Shown: one piece after another, positions 53,373 through 60,793 of the stretch | Layout: the number at the start of each line of letters is the position of its first letter | Numbering within the stretch: position 1 is the stretch's first letter | Source of the DNA: Chloroflexota bacterium | Lineage (GTDB): Bacteria; Chloroflexota; Anaerolineae; UBA4142 | Length of the DNA: 64,000 nucleotides | Reading direction: 5' to 3' | Assembly (NCBI GenBank): GCA_016215025.1 | Contig: JACRMI010000019.1 | Coordinates: 34,278-98,277 of the forward strand | Translations under genes and position numbers: made by a program | The notes under the pieces: model-generated | What the model was told of the DNA's origin: nothing | Databases searched by the model: none | What the model saw: only the letters and a program-made list of their open reading frames with translations

Positions 53373-54184
53373 CGACGATCCTCAATTGCTCGAATGTAAC
53401 GCTCTGCGGAAAATTGGACGCCTGCTTTGGCGTTTTGTTGCACCACGCTGTCCAGCCAGCCGCCGTAAATTCGATCATACTGAAATGGCTCGACCGCGCG
53501 AACGATTCCCTTCACAGCCGACGCCGGTAACGGAATCAAATTAGGGTAGCTGTACATGAAACTGACGTAACGGCGATCCTGGACGACGTACATGGTATCG
53601 CCAGTGAAAAGTGCACCGCGTCCATCAGCGCCTGCTGCCCAATGCAAAACGGTTGAGCCAGGAAAGTGTCCGCCGCAACGAATCAAGGTCAAACCATCGC
53701 CGAGCGAACACGTCTCGCTGTCCCAATAGACAATCGATGCATCGGGGCGCATCACCCACTCGCGATTCGACGCGTGCAGATAAATCGGAGCGTTATCGAA
53801 TGCCTGGCTCCATTCCATCATCGACGAATAAAAATGCGGATGGCAGATGGCTATCGCGCGAATGCCGCCGAGCGTGCGAACCGCATCAATGGTGGCATCG
53901 TCGATGAAACTGATGCAATCCCAGAGAATGTTGCCCTGCGGTGTTTGAATGAGATAGGCTTGCTGCCCTATGGCGAATTGCGGCTCGGTGCGAATGCCGG
54001 TGAGATTCGGTGCGAGCGTTCGCAAGACATTGTGCCGATCAGCGCGCAATTCGTCGAGCGTCGTCCACATTTGTCCTTTGGCATTGACGTATTGTCGATC
54101 ATCTTCACAGATGCGACAATGCGCCGGTGGTTGCGGCGTAGCAGGATATAGAGTTCCGCAAGTCACACAGATATAGTTCGTCAT
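53369..54184 (-). CDS. MBL-fold hydrolase with zinc-ribbon-like head
   Basis: 271 aa from the ATG at 54184, four bases into the preceding stop (ATGA); the longer frame to 54223 is not needed. The N-terminus carries CxxC pairs (C6/C9 and C23/C26), resembling a small zinc or rubredoxin-like knuckle. A metallo-beta-lactamase-like fold follows. The core motif reads HPHFYS, not HxHxDH, but GGHFPGS and ALFTGDTMYV are conserved. It may bind one metal or have an altered reaction. It is translationally linked to the PaaD-ribbon gene upstream. Confidence 0.8.
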   Translation of the reverse strand: MTNYICVTCGTLYPATPQPPAHCRICEDDRQYVNAKGQMWTTLDELRADRHNVLRTLAPNLTGIRTEPQFAIGQQAYLIQTPQGNILWDCISFIDDATIDAVRTLGGIRAIAICHPHFYSSMMEWSQAFDNAPIYLHASNREWVMRPDASIVYWDSETCSLGDGLTLIRCGGHFPGSTVLHWAAGADGRGALFTGDTMYVVQDRRYVSFMYSYPNLIPLPASAVKGIVRAVEPFQYDRIYGGWLDSVVQQNAKAGVQFSAERYIRAIEDRR

Positions 54185-54378
54185 TCCTTTTCTCCGGACG
54201 ATTTCTCTTGCGTCGCTTCCCACTTGACCGCTTCGAACACGCTATGACAGTTGTGGCAATAATATTGCGACGTCATCATCTGTTGTCCGAACAGCGCGAT
54301 CATCTCGACGTCGATAGAATCGCAAAATGGACACGCGACCTGGTTTTTGGTTTTTTGTCTGCGTTCATCTGCGTTCAT
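54181..54378 (-). CDS. Stand-alone PaaD zinc-ribbon protein, 65 aa
   Basis: A 65-aa protein with C16/C19 and C41/C44 around FGQQMMTSQYYCHNCHSVFEA, the pattern of the C-terminal zinc beta-ribbon of PaaD (PaaJ). Full-length PaaD joins this ribbon to a MIP18-like domain; here that domain is a separate gene at 55615. The first seven residues are encoded by the GATGAACGCAGATGAACGCAG repeat phrase also seen near 40.2 kb. It overlaps the MBL gene by four bases. Confidence 0.75.
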   Translation of the reverse strand: MNADERRQKTKNQVACPFCDSIDVEMIALFGQQMMTSQYYCHNCHSVFEAVKWEATQEKSSGEKE

Positions 54379-54385
54379 CTGCGTC

Positions 54386-55141
54386 CTATTCTATCCGTCG
54401 AGTTGCCGCATCGAACTTGTTCCAAGGCAGCGTACCACAATATAGCCAATGCCCGTTCTCGTTCTTGACCAAAGATGCTGCTTGTGATTTGGCTATCAAC
54501 GGCGCAACTTGGGTAAGGAATCTTGCGCGCAATTCGTCTGCGCTCGCATCCAAAATTTTTTCGTGCATGAGCGCATTGGTTTCGTCGCGACCGAACCAGC
54601 ACAAGGCGTGAGGCAACATTTCTTCTACACGCTGCGCTAATTCGACACGCTCCGCGTCTTTCGGATCGGCGGCGAGGCGCTTGAACCATCCTTCGCCGTG
54701 CAGCCAGTGAAAGCGTTCCTCTTCCAAGATTTTCCCCGCCCGGGTACGCAACGGAACATAGGAAGATTGACGCGCCGCTTCGAGCGCAATTGTCAGTGCT
54801 TCGCCCAGCAAAAGATTCGCGACGACAAAGGTGTTCCAAGTCGAAAATGGTTGATCGAGATAGGCGATGGAAGAATATGTTTCGCGCGGCGCTTCATTGG
54901 GGATACCCGGATCGATTTCGGGAAAATCTTGGAGCAGAGGAAGCAACGCGCGCGAATGTCCCAATTCGTCTTGCGCCATCGCGGATGCGGCGACGGCTGC
55001 TTCGAGGGCAGGCGCGCTATCGCACCACTCGGCGTAGCGGATGCCGAGCCAGCGTTTGGTATCGGCAAGCGCGAGGATCAAATCGGCGAGCGCGCGGCGG
55101 GCTGGGTCGGAGAGTTGTTTGGGGTCTGTAATATCAGGCAT
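54386..55141 (-). CDS. paaC: Phenylacetyl-CoA epoxidase subunit PaaC
   Basis: A 251-aa ferritin-like helical-bundle protein of the PaaA/PaaC family. AQDELGH (57-62) and EEERFHWLHGEGW are the remnants of di-iron motifs. PaaC is the structural partner of catalytic PaaA in the phenylacetyl-CoA 1,2-epoxidase. Length agrees with E. coli PaaC (about 248 aa). Upstream lies a 90-base gap of CAGTGTTCAGTATTCAGT repeats that separates it from paaB. Confidence 0.88.
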   Translation of the reverse strand: MPDITDPKQLSDPARRALADLILALADTKRWLGIRYAEWCDSAPALEAAVAASAMAQDELGHSRALLPLLQDFPEIDPGIPNEAPRETYSSIAYLDQPFSTWNTFVVANLLLGEALTIALEAARQSSYVPLRTRAGKILEEERFHWLHGEGWFKRLAADPKDAERVELAQRVEEMLPHALCWFGRDETNALMHEKILDASADELRARFLTQVAPLIAKSQAASLVKNENGHWLYCGTLPWNKFDAATRRIE

Positions 55142-55144
55142 AAG

Positions 55145-55228
55145 AATCCAGTGTTCAGTATTCAGTGTTCAGTATCCAGTCTTCAGTGAGTTGGTTACTG
55201 AAAACTGAAAACTGAAAACGGATTACTG
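55145..55228. repeat. CAGTxTTCAGT repeat hairpin between paaB and paaC
   Basis: Four or five tandem CAGTGTTCAG/CAGTATTCAG-like units are followed by three ACTGAAAACTG units, which are their complement. The result is one long imperfect hairpin. No spacers of constant length are present, so it is not a CRISPR array. Confidence 0.6.
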
Positions 55229-55231
55229 GAA

Positions 55232-55435
55232 CTAGGCGGGTTCGATTACGTGCACAACGGACGCGCGCGGCACGGCGATCATTTCGATCCATGCCCATTC
55301 GTTGTAAGTGTTGAATGCGTAAACTTTAGCTAGATCGTCGTCCGGCGCAGTCACGGTGCCGACAAAGTGCAGCGGCTCGTCGTACTTGAATCGCGCAAAG
55401 ACTTCGTAGATTTTCATGTCGTTTGATTTGTTCAT
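55232..55435 (-). CDS. paaB: Phenylacetyl-CoA epoxidase subunit PaaB (short)
   Basis: A 67-aa protein matching the core of PaaB: KIYEVFARFKYDEPLHFVGTVTAPDDDLAKVYAFNTYNEWAWIEMIAVPR. PaaB bridges PaaAC units in the epoxidase. It is shorter than E. coli PaaB (about 95 aa), missing the C-terminal tail. GGGAG lies seven bases before the ATG at 55435. A dispersed repeat lies between it and the upstream paaD-like gene. Confidence 0.85.
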   Translation of the reverse strand: MNKSNDMKIYEVFARFKYDEPLHFVGTVTAPDDDLAKVYAFNTYNEWAWIEMIAVPRASVVHVIEPA

Positions 55436-55476
55436 GATTTTTCTCCCGCTAATCTGGCGAATCTACCCAAAGTTGT

Positions 55477-55583
55477 CATTCTGAGCGGAGTGGTTTTTAT
55501 GGAGCGAAGAATCTCATGCTCCTGAAATGGGAGATGCTTCGTCGCATCGTCATCAAAGATGGCGCGACCGTTCCTCAGCATGA
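55477..55583. repeat. Dispersed palindromic repeat, copy 6
   Basis: TGTCATTCTGAGCGGAGTGG at the left and GTTCCTCAGCATGACA at the right, with GAGCGAAGAATCTC / GGGAGATGCTTCG inside. It interrupts the paa gene run between paaB and paaD. Confidence 0.7.
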
Positions 55584-55614
55584 CAAATGCGTGCAGATTC
55601 GCGTGATTCGTGGG

Positions 55615-55920
55615 CTATACCGCGATTCCCCACATTTTAAGCAGCTCGCGCCCGTGGTCGCTCAGTCGCGATTTGTTCCACGGCGGATCCCATACGATCT
55701 CGAATTGGACGTTGCGGACGTTCGGCTCTTGCAATAGGCGCACGCGAATGTCGTCGAGAATCATATCCATCGCGGGACATCCCATCGCCGTAAATGTGAT
55801 CTTGATGTTAACGGTTTCCTTTTCTTGTGCGACGCCGTAAATCAATCCCAGATCGACGACGCTCATCGGAAATTCGGGATCGTTCACCTCGGCGAGCGCG
55901 CGCCACAAATTCTCACTCAC
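55615..55920 (-). CDS. paaD: PaaD, MIP18-like (DUF59) domain only
   Basis: About 101 aa from a GTG at 55920 (VSENLWRALAEV) preceded by GGGAG. The frame is open back to 55983, but that part overlaps paaA. The protein has the MIP18/DUF59 core DPEFPMSVVDLGLIYGV and the conserved Cys in FTAMGCPAMDMI. PaaD is thought to help mature the iron centres of the Paa epoxidase system. The usual C-terminal zinc ribbon is missing and is found as a separate gene at 54181-54378. Confidence 0.82.
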   Translation of the reverse strand: MSENLWRALAEVNDPEFPMSVVDLGLIYGVAQEKETVNIKITFTAMGCPAMDMILDDIRVRLLQEPNVRNVQFEIVWDPPWNKSRLSDHGRELLKMWGIAV

Positions 55921-55936
55921 TCGCACACTCCCACAC

Positions 55937-56866
55937 TCACGCACCCGACATCGCTTTATACCCGCGTTGGATGCGTTCGACATAGTAATCGTTCATTGGA
56001 CCGCGTGCTTTCCATCGCTTCATTACGTCGTCCCAAGAGATCGCGCCATTCTCAAGTTCCCAGCGTTTGTTCTTTGAATCGAAGCTGGCGGGGAAGGGAC
56101 ACGTGATAACGTACTTTTGTGTTCCCTCGTCCCAGCGCGCGGGCACATTCAATTTCAGTTCTTCGCACAATGGCACGGCGGTTTTCATCCAAACTTGTCG
56201 CAGCGTATCGTTGGAGCTGCCCTTGAGTCCGTAATCGAGTTGCCCCGTGTGTTTCTTTTTGTCGTCGGGCAAACCGAACCATTCGACGGTGAGCAGAAAC
56301 ATCCAATCAACACAGCGCTGCAAACGCTCGCGTCCACCCGGTTCTTCGACGATGCGCCGCATCCAAATTTCGCCATGGCGCAAATGGAACGTTTCTTCTT
56401 TATCGACTTTGACGAGCGCGCGTTTCCAGGGTCCATACGTCGTGCTGCGATACACATCGCCGAGCAGTGTGATGCCTGCGCGATCATAAAACGCATTCGC
56501 GACGACGAGTTCTTCCCAGGATTCGAGCGGCACGTCGAACGCGTATGGATATTTGAATTGCCGCGCCGCGCGTCGATAAATCATTTCTTCTTTGTTCACG
56601 CCCAAATCTTCCAGCAGGCGATAGCCGATGTGCGCATGTCCCATCTCGTCTTGAATGATGGCGAGCGCGGAAATCATTGCGTTGACGGATGGCGCTATGC
56701 GCGCGGCGTTGTAGTAGGCGGGGGCACTGACGAGTTCGGTGTCGGCGGAGACGGTGAGAATGCGAATCAAATCGTCTTTGTATTGTGCCGTCATGTGATC
56801 TTCGTTTTCGACTAACTGTTTATGTGCCAAGCGTTCTTTCAATCGTGTTTCATCTATAGGACTCAT
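55937..56866 (-). CDS. paaA: Phenylacetyl-CoA epoxidase catalytic subunit PaaA
   Basis: A 309-aa di-iron oxygenase subunit. The ligand set reads E44, E74/H77 (in DEMGH), D128, and E158/H161 (in EETFH). The spacing is nearly the same as in E. coli PaaA (E42, E72, H75, D126, E155, H158), so it should be active. It epoxidises the ring of phenylacetyl-CoA. Length matches PaaA and not the ~470-aa benzoyl-CoA epoxidase BoxB. GGAG precedes the ATG. No PaaE reductase gene is nearby. Confidence 0.92.
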   Translation of the reverse strand: MSPIDETRLKERLAHKQLVENEDHMTAQYKDDLIRILTVSADTELVSAPAYYNAARIAPSVNAMISALAIIQDEMGHAHIGYRLLEDLGVNKEEMIYRRAARQFKYPYAFDVPLESWEELVVANAFYDRAGITLLGDVYRSTTYGPWKRALVKVDKEETFHLRHGEIWMRRIVEEPGGRERLQRCVDWMFLLTVEWFGLPDDKKKHTGQLDYGLKGSSNDTLRQVWMKTAVPLCEELKLNVPARWDEGTQKYVITCPFPASFDSKNKRWELENGAISWDDVMKRWKARGPMNDYYVERIQRGYKAMSGA

Positions 56867-56871
56867 ACAAA

Positions 56872-56944
56872 CTCCAAACGTGCCAAACCAGCCAAATCTG
56901 TCAAATCTGCCAAAGATTTATTTGGCATGTTTGGCAGATTTGGC
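56872..56944. repeat. Short palindrome between paaA and the hydratase gene
   Basis: CCAAATCTGTCAAATCTGCCAAA and TTTGGCAGATTTGGC are complementary arms around ATTTATTTGGCATG. It is a probable intercistronic hairpin with the same TGTCAAATCTGCC-type vocabulary as the terminator at 22328. Confidence 0.55.
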
Positions 56945-57745
56945 TTATTTGCCCTTGAATTCCGGTTTTCTTTTGCCAACGAACGCTGCGATTCCTTCCT
57001 TCGCATCCTGGCTCATGAAAACTTGCTCGGTCATTTTGCGTTCGTGCGCCAGCCCATCCCACAACGGCATTTCGATGCCTTCATTCACGGCGAGTTTGAT
57101 GCGACCAATTGCGAACGAAGCTCCGCGCGCGATGTTCGCCGCGTACTCTATTGTCTTGGCGTTGAGTTCCGTTTGGGGAAAAATGCGATCGACGATGCCG
57201 AGGGCGACTGCATCGGTGGGCGGAATGGCGCTGCCGTTGATCATCAAGTCGAGCGCGCGACTTTTGCCGACGAGACGCGCCAGGCGTTGCGTGCCGCCAT
57301 TGCCAGGTAAAAGTCCCAGCGTGACTTCGGGCAAGCCGATTTTGAAATCGCCGTTGCCGCAGAAACGCAAATCGCAGGCGAGTGCGATTTCGAGACCGCC
57401 GCCGAGCGCATGTCCGCCAATCATCGCGATAAAGATTTTCGGGACATGGCTGATGCGTTCGAGCGCGTCGTGCTCCGCGCGAATCATTTCCATATTCGAT
57501 TCTTGTGTGCCTTCGCTGAAGAACTTGACGTCAGCGCCAGCGCAAAAGAATTTTTCCAATGCGCTTTTGACGACGACAGCGCGAATTTCGGGGTCGTTGT
57601 CCGCTTGATCGACGGCGGCGGCGAATTGACGCACGAAATCCATATTGTAGCTGTTGGCGGGGGGACGGTTGAGGGTCAAGATGCCAACCGCGCCTTCACG
57701 GGTGACTGAAACAAAAGGCTCGCTCACCGAGGTGACCTTGGTCAT
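56945..57745 (-). CDS. Enoyl-CoA hydratase/isomerase
   Basis: A 266-aa crotonase-fold protein. Oxyanion-hole segments are CAGADVKFF and GGHALGGGLEIALACD. Both catalytic glutamates of true hydratases are present (E119 in GGLEIALA and E140 in LPEVTLG), so 2-enoyl-CoA hydration is likely (PaaF-like). An isomerase role (PaaG-like) is less likely but open. It is the first gene of the paa run, behind AGGAGG and the candidate operator at 57767-57798. Confidence 0.88.
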   Translation of the reverse strand: MTKVTSVSEPFVSVTREGAVGILTLNRPPANSYNMDFVRQFAAAVDQADNDPEIRAVVVKSALEKFFCAGADVKFFSEGTQESNMEMIRAEHDALERISHVPKIFIAMIGGHALGGGLEIALACDLRFCGNGDFKIGLPEVTLGLLPGNGGTQRLARLVGKSRALDLMINGSAIPPTDAVALGIVDRIFPQTELNAKTIEYAANIARGASFAIGRIKLAVNEGIEMPLWDGLAHERKMTEQVFMSQDAKEGIAAFVGKRKPEFKGK

Positions 57746-57766
57746 CGTAACGTGCCTCCTTGATAG

Positions 57767-57798
57767 AGTATAGTCGTTCGGAATACCGAACGTCGTTC
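57767..57798 (-). promoter_or_regulatory. Candidate operator and -10 box of the paa run
   Basis: A palindrome CGTTCGG-AATA-CCGAACG (57775-57792) is followed by a further CGTTC (57794-57798), directly upstream of a minus-strand TATACT (57772-57767). The -35 position is poor and lies inside the palindrome, as expected for a regulated promoter. A TetR-type PaaR repressor is a possible ligand, by analogy only; no regulator gene is in the window. Confidence 0.6.
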
Positions 57799-57849
57799 TG
57801 TGGATAAATTGTACACGAGGAAGGATTTATCTGTCAATCCCCCCTTCAA

Positions 57850-57896
57850 AATGAAAACATGCGACGCACTTTCAAAGTGCGTCGCATGTTTTCATT
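57850..57896 (-). terminator. Strong terminator at the end of the second liv operon
   Basis: A 22-bp perfect stem (57850-57871 with 57875-57896) and a 3-base loop, followed on the minus strand by TTTTGAAGG. It begins at the livF stop codon and separates the liv operon from the paa genes. Confidence 0.88.
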
Positions 57897-58591
57897 CAAA
57901 ATCCCAAATATTGTTTTTTGACTTCGTCGTTCTCAAAGAGCGCTTGGGGGGTTCCTTCAAAAACGATGCGCCCTTTGCTCATCACATAGATGCGGTCGGC
58001 GATTTCCAACGCGAGCGGTAAACTTTGCTCGACCAGTAGAATCGATTGGCGTTTCTGTTTTAGCTCGACGAGGAGCCGCGCGATTTCGCGAACGATGAGC
58101 GGCGCAAGTCCTTCCGTCGGTTCGTCCATCAGCAGCAATTCGGGATTCGACATCAGCGCGCGACCGATCGCCACCATTTGCTGCTCGCCGCCGGAGAGTT
58201 GATTGCCGCGATGATGTTCGCGTTCTTTGAGGCGCGGCAGTTGTTGATAGAGCGTTTCCAAATCCCAGCCGCTGCCGTTTTTCTTGCGCGCTGCGAGCGT
58301 GAGATTCTCGCGCACGGTGAGATCGGGAAAGATGCGGCGACCTTGCGGCACGAGTCCGATACCGGTCCGCGCAATGCGGTCGGACGAGACGTGCGTAATG
58401 TCGCGTTCCTTGAAAACGATTTTGCCTTGGCGCGGCGGCGTGAAACCGATAATGCTACGAATCGTAGTCGTCTTGCCTGCGCCATTGCGACCCAGGATGC
58501 ACACGACTTGGCCCGGTTCGACGCGGAGCGAGACGCCTTGTAAAATATGACTGTCGCCGTAAAAGGTGTGAATGTCGCTAACCGTGAGCAT
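57896..58591 (-). CDS. livF: Liv-type ABC transporter ATP-binding protein (LivF family), second set
   Basis: A 231-aa ATPase with Walker A GRNGAGKTT (about 34-42), signature QLSGGEQQMVAIG, Walker B LLLMDEP and LVEQSLP. Length and motifs are normal for LivF. It shares one base with the small membrane-protein gene before it (TAATG), and its end forms part of the terminator stem. Confidence 0.92.
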   Translation of the reverse strand: MLTVSDIHTFYGDSHILQGVSLRVEPGQVVCILGRNGAGKTTTIRSIIGFTPPRQGKIVFKERDITHVSSDRIARTGIGLVPQGRRIFPDLTVRENLTLAARKKNGSGWDLETLYQQLPRLKEREHHRGNQLSGGEQQMVAIGRALMSNPELLLMDEPTEGLAPLIVREIARLLVELKQKRQSILLVEQSLPLALEIADRIYVMSKGRIVFEGTPQALFENDEVKKQYLGF

Positions 58592-58833
58592 TATTTTATC
58601 GTTATCACCGGCGAGATTTCGACGTGCGGCATTTGGCGATTAAAGTCGTCAATGCCGTGAACCGCATTCCCCGTCGCCGCAAGCATCCCTGGCGCGAGCC
58701 GTTCTAATTCGATGAGGGCAATCAAGACCAGAACAACGTAGAATACGAGTCGGTTGTGTCGGCGGGTTGCATAAACAAATGCGCCAATCAAAATTAGCAA
58801 AAACAAAATGTCAATCACGCCCAGGTTAATCAT
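58591..58833 (-). CDS. Micro membrane protein inside the liv operon, 80 aa
   Basis: Two hydrophobic segments (about residues 7-22 and 28-46) and a polar C-terminal tail (DDFNRQMPHVEISPVITIK). The start overlaps the livG stop (ATGA) and the stop overlaps the livF start (TAATG), so it is held in the operon by tight translational coupling. I recognise no family, and the first liv operon has no counterpart. It could be a transporter accessory subunit. Confidence 0.72.
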   Translation of the reverse strand: MINLGVIDILFLLILIGAFVYATRRHNRLVFYVVLVLIALIELERLAPGMLAATGNAVHGIDDFNRQMPHVEISPVITIK

Positions 58834-59612
58834 GTTGTCTCCTTTGCCGCGTTGACACGCGGCTTGGAACGCTGTGCCTCTGTTACACCTAGGTAAACTT
58901 CCATGACCCGTGGATTGTTTCGAACTTGCTCCGTCGTGCCGTTCGCCAATACTTCGCCGTAATGCAACACCGTCACGTGTTCTGCCAAGCCGAACACCAC
59001 ATCCATGTCATGCTCGATAATCAACAGTGTAATCGAGCGCGGCATGTCGCGCAACAAGCCCAGCAAGCGATTCGTTTCGGCGGGCGACATGCCCGCGGCC
59101 GGTTCGTCGAGCAACAAGATTTTTGGCTGCGTCGCCAGCGCGATTGCCAATTCGAGTTGGCGCTGTTCGCCGTACGATAAAGTGCGCGCAATCGCATCGC
59201 GTCGTTCGTAAAGCCCCACGCGTTCCAGACTGTCTTTCACAACTTGGATCTGTTGTGATTGAGTCGAACCGAACGCGCGCGGACTCACGCCTTTGACAGG
59301 ATGTCCCGCGAGTCGAACATTTTCCCACACGCTCAAGCCGAGAAATAAATTGTTGCGTTGAAACGTACGCGCCATGCCCAAATTAGCGCGCTCATTCGGC
59401 GGCAGCTTGGTGATGTCTTGTCCAACAAACACGACGCGTCCACCACTCGGGTCGAGTTCGCCGCTGATCAAATTGAACAGCGTCGTCTTGCCTGCGCCGT
59501 TCGGTCCGATGATGGCGCGCCGCTCGCCCGGTTCGATGCTAAACGAGACGCGATTGACTGCCATCAATGCGCCGAAACTTTTTTCGAGGCGATCCACATT
59601 TAGTATCGTCAT
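58830..59612 (-). CDS. livG: Liv-type ABC transporter ATP-binding protein (LivG family), second set
   Basis: A 260-aa ATPase with Walker A GPNGAGKTT (about 36-44), LivG-type signature LSYGEQRQLELAIALA, Walker B LLLDEPAAG and LLIIEHDMDVVFG. A C-terminal ~15 residues (SKPRVNAAKETT) are extra. It begins two bases after livM. Confidence 0.92.
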   Translation of the reverse strand: MTILNVDRLEKSFGALMAVNRVSFSIEPGERRAIIGPNGAGKTTLFNLISGELDPSGGRVVFVGQDITKLPPNERANLGMARTFQRNNLFLGLSVWENVRLAGHPVKGVSPRAFGSTQSQQIQVVKDSLERVGLYERRDAIARTLSYGEQRQLELAIALATQPKILLLDEPAAGMSPAETNRLLGLLRDMPRSITLLIIEHDMDVVFGLAEHVTVLHYGEVLANGTTEQVRNNPRVMEVYLGVTEAQRSKPRVNAAKETT

Positions 59613-59614
59613 GT

Positions 59615-60598
59615 TTACTCTGAGGCGGGCGACGTTTGCTTCTCTACGCCGATCTTTTCGATGAGTTGGTGCACGATGCCCATCACGCCGTAGCGCGCGA
59701 CGAACACAAATAGAATAAAGATGATGCCCATGATCGTGGTCCAGCGCTCGGTGCTCGATGAAACCATGTTTTGCAAGATCAGAATGAGCGCCGCGCCTAA
59801 TACGGGACCGATCAACGTCCCTGCGCCGCCGATGATGACCATAATCAACACTTGCCCCGATGCCGTCCAGTACAGCTCGCCTGTCGACACGAATCGATTG
59901 AATCCGGCGTAGAGTGAGCCAGCGACGCCTGCAAACACCCCGGCGACCACGAACGCGGCGAGTTTGAATCGCGTGGTGTTATAGCCAATCGCGCGCAGAC
60001 GTGTTTCGTTTTCGCGGATGCCGATCAGCGCGTGTCCGAATTGCGAATTGACGATCCAGCGCAGCGCGAGATACGAAATCAAGAAGAATGCCAGGACGAG
60101 AAAATAACGGGCGGTGTCGTCTTGAAATGCCAGTTGAAAATCGCCGATGCTGATTTGCGGGCGCGGAATGCCAGCCAGCCCATTCGAGCCGCCCGTCACG
60201 TCGGTCCAGCGGTCGGCGATCGCATACACCATTTGGCTGAACGCGAGTGTCAGCATCAGGAAATAAACCCCGGACGCGCGAATCGAAAAATAGCCGATGA
60301 TGAGCGCGGCGATGATGACGATGACAAGCGTGAGCGGCATGGTGACCAAAAGGTTGGGCGAAATGCGCAGCGCGAGATAGCCCGCCGCGTACGCACCGAT
60401 TCCAAAAAACGCGGCGTGACCGAATGACACGAGTCCCGTGTAACCGAGAAGCAAGTCGAGACTCATCGCAAAGATCCCAAAGATCAAAACTTCGGTGACG
60501 GTCTTGATGATATAGCTACCGGTTGCAAAAGGCAACAAGACCAATACGATTAGAACAACGAGAGCAATCGCGTAGGTCAATAATGATTTACGAGGCAT
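59615..60598 (-). CDS. livM: Liv-type ABC transporter permease (LivM family), second set
   Basis: A 327-aa permease with about nine helices. LivM hallmarks are MSLDLLLGYTGLVSFGHAAFFGIGAY, GIRENETRLRAIGYN and IGGAGTLIGPVLGAAL. AGGT precedes the ATG. A 195-base gap with repeats separates it from livH, unusual for this operon type. Confidence 0.92.
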   Translation of the reverse strand: MPRKSLLTYAIALVVLIVLVLLPFATGSYIIKTVTEVLIFGIFAMSLDLLLGYTGLVSFGHAAFFGIGAYAAGYLALRISPNLLVTMPLTLVIVIIAALIIGYFSIRASGVYFLMLTLAFSQMVYAIADRWTDVTGGSNGLAGIPRPQISIGDFQLAFQDDTARYFLVLAFFLISYLALRWIVNSQFGHALIGIRENETRLRAIGYNTTRFKLAAFVVAGVFAGVAGSLYAGFNRFVSTGELYWTASGQVLIMVIIGGAGTLIGPVLGAALILILQNMVSSSTERWTTIMGIIFILFVFVARYGVMGIVHQLIEKIGVEKQTSPASE

Positions 60599-60793
60599 TA
60601 AACGACCTTCAAGTCCTAAATCTATTTCCCGCTAATCTCGCTAATCTTCGCGAGTTTTCTCATGTCATTTCGAGGAACGTTTTTTGTGACAAGAAATCTC
60701 GTGATGGCGAGAGTGAGATTTCTCGCTCCGCTCGAGATGACACACATAAGTAAATAGATTCGTGTTGATGCGTGCTGATTTGCGGGCAAAGCA
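60599..60793. repeat. Gap with dispersed repeat copy 7
   Basis: TGTCATTTCGAGGAACG (about 60663) and its mirror CGCTCCGCTCGAGATGACA (about 60718-60736) enclose AGAAATCTCG / GAGATTTCTC. CCCGCTAATCTCGCTAATC lies at 60629. No gene is seen. It interrupts the liv operon between livH and livM. Confidence 0.65.

Noticed and set aside
55145..55228. Possible CRISPR-like direct repeats
   Set aside because: The units are about 10 bases, adjoin without unique spacers, and are followed by their own complement. They form a hairpin, not a CRISPR array.
55937..56866. PaaA considered as BoxB (benzoyl-CoA epoxidase)
   Set aside because: Length is 309 aa, not about 470. The ligand spacing matches PaaA, and PaaB/PaaC partners are adjacent.
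57799..57807. Perfect DnaA box (TGTGGATAA)
   Set aside because: It is a single copy between catabolic genes with no companion boxes or AT-rich unwinding element, so it does not support an origin here.
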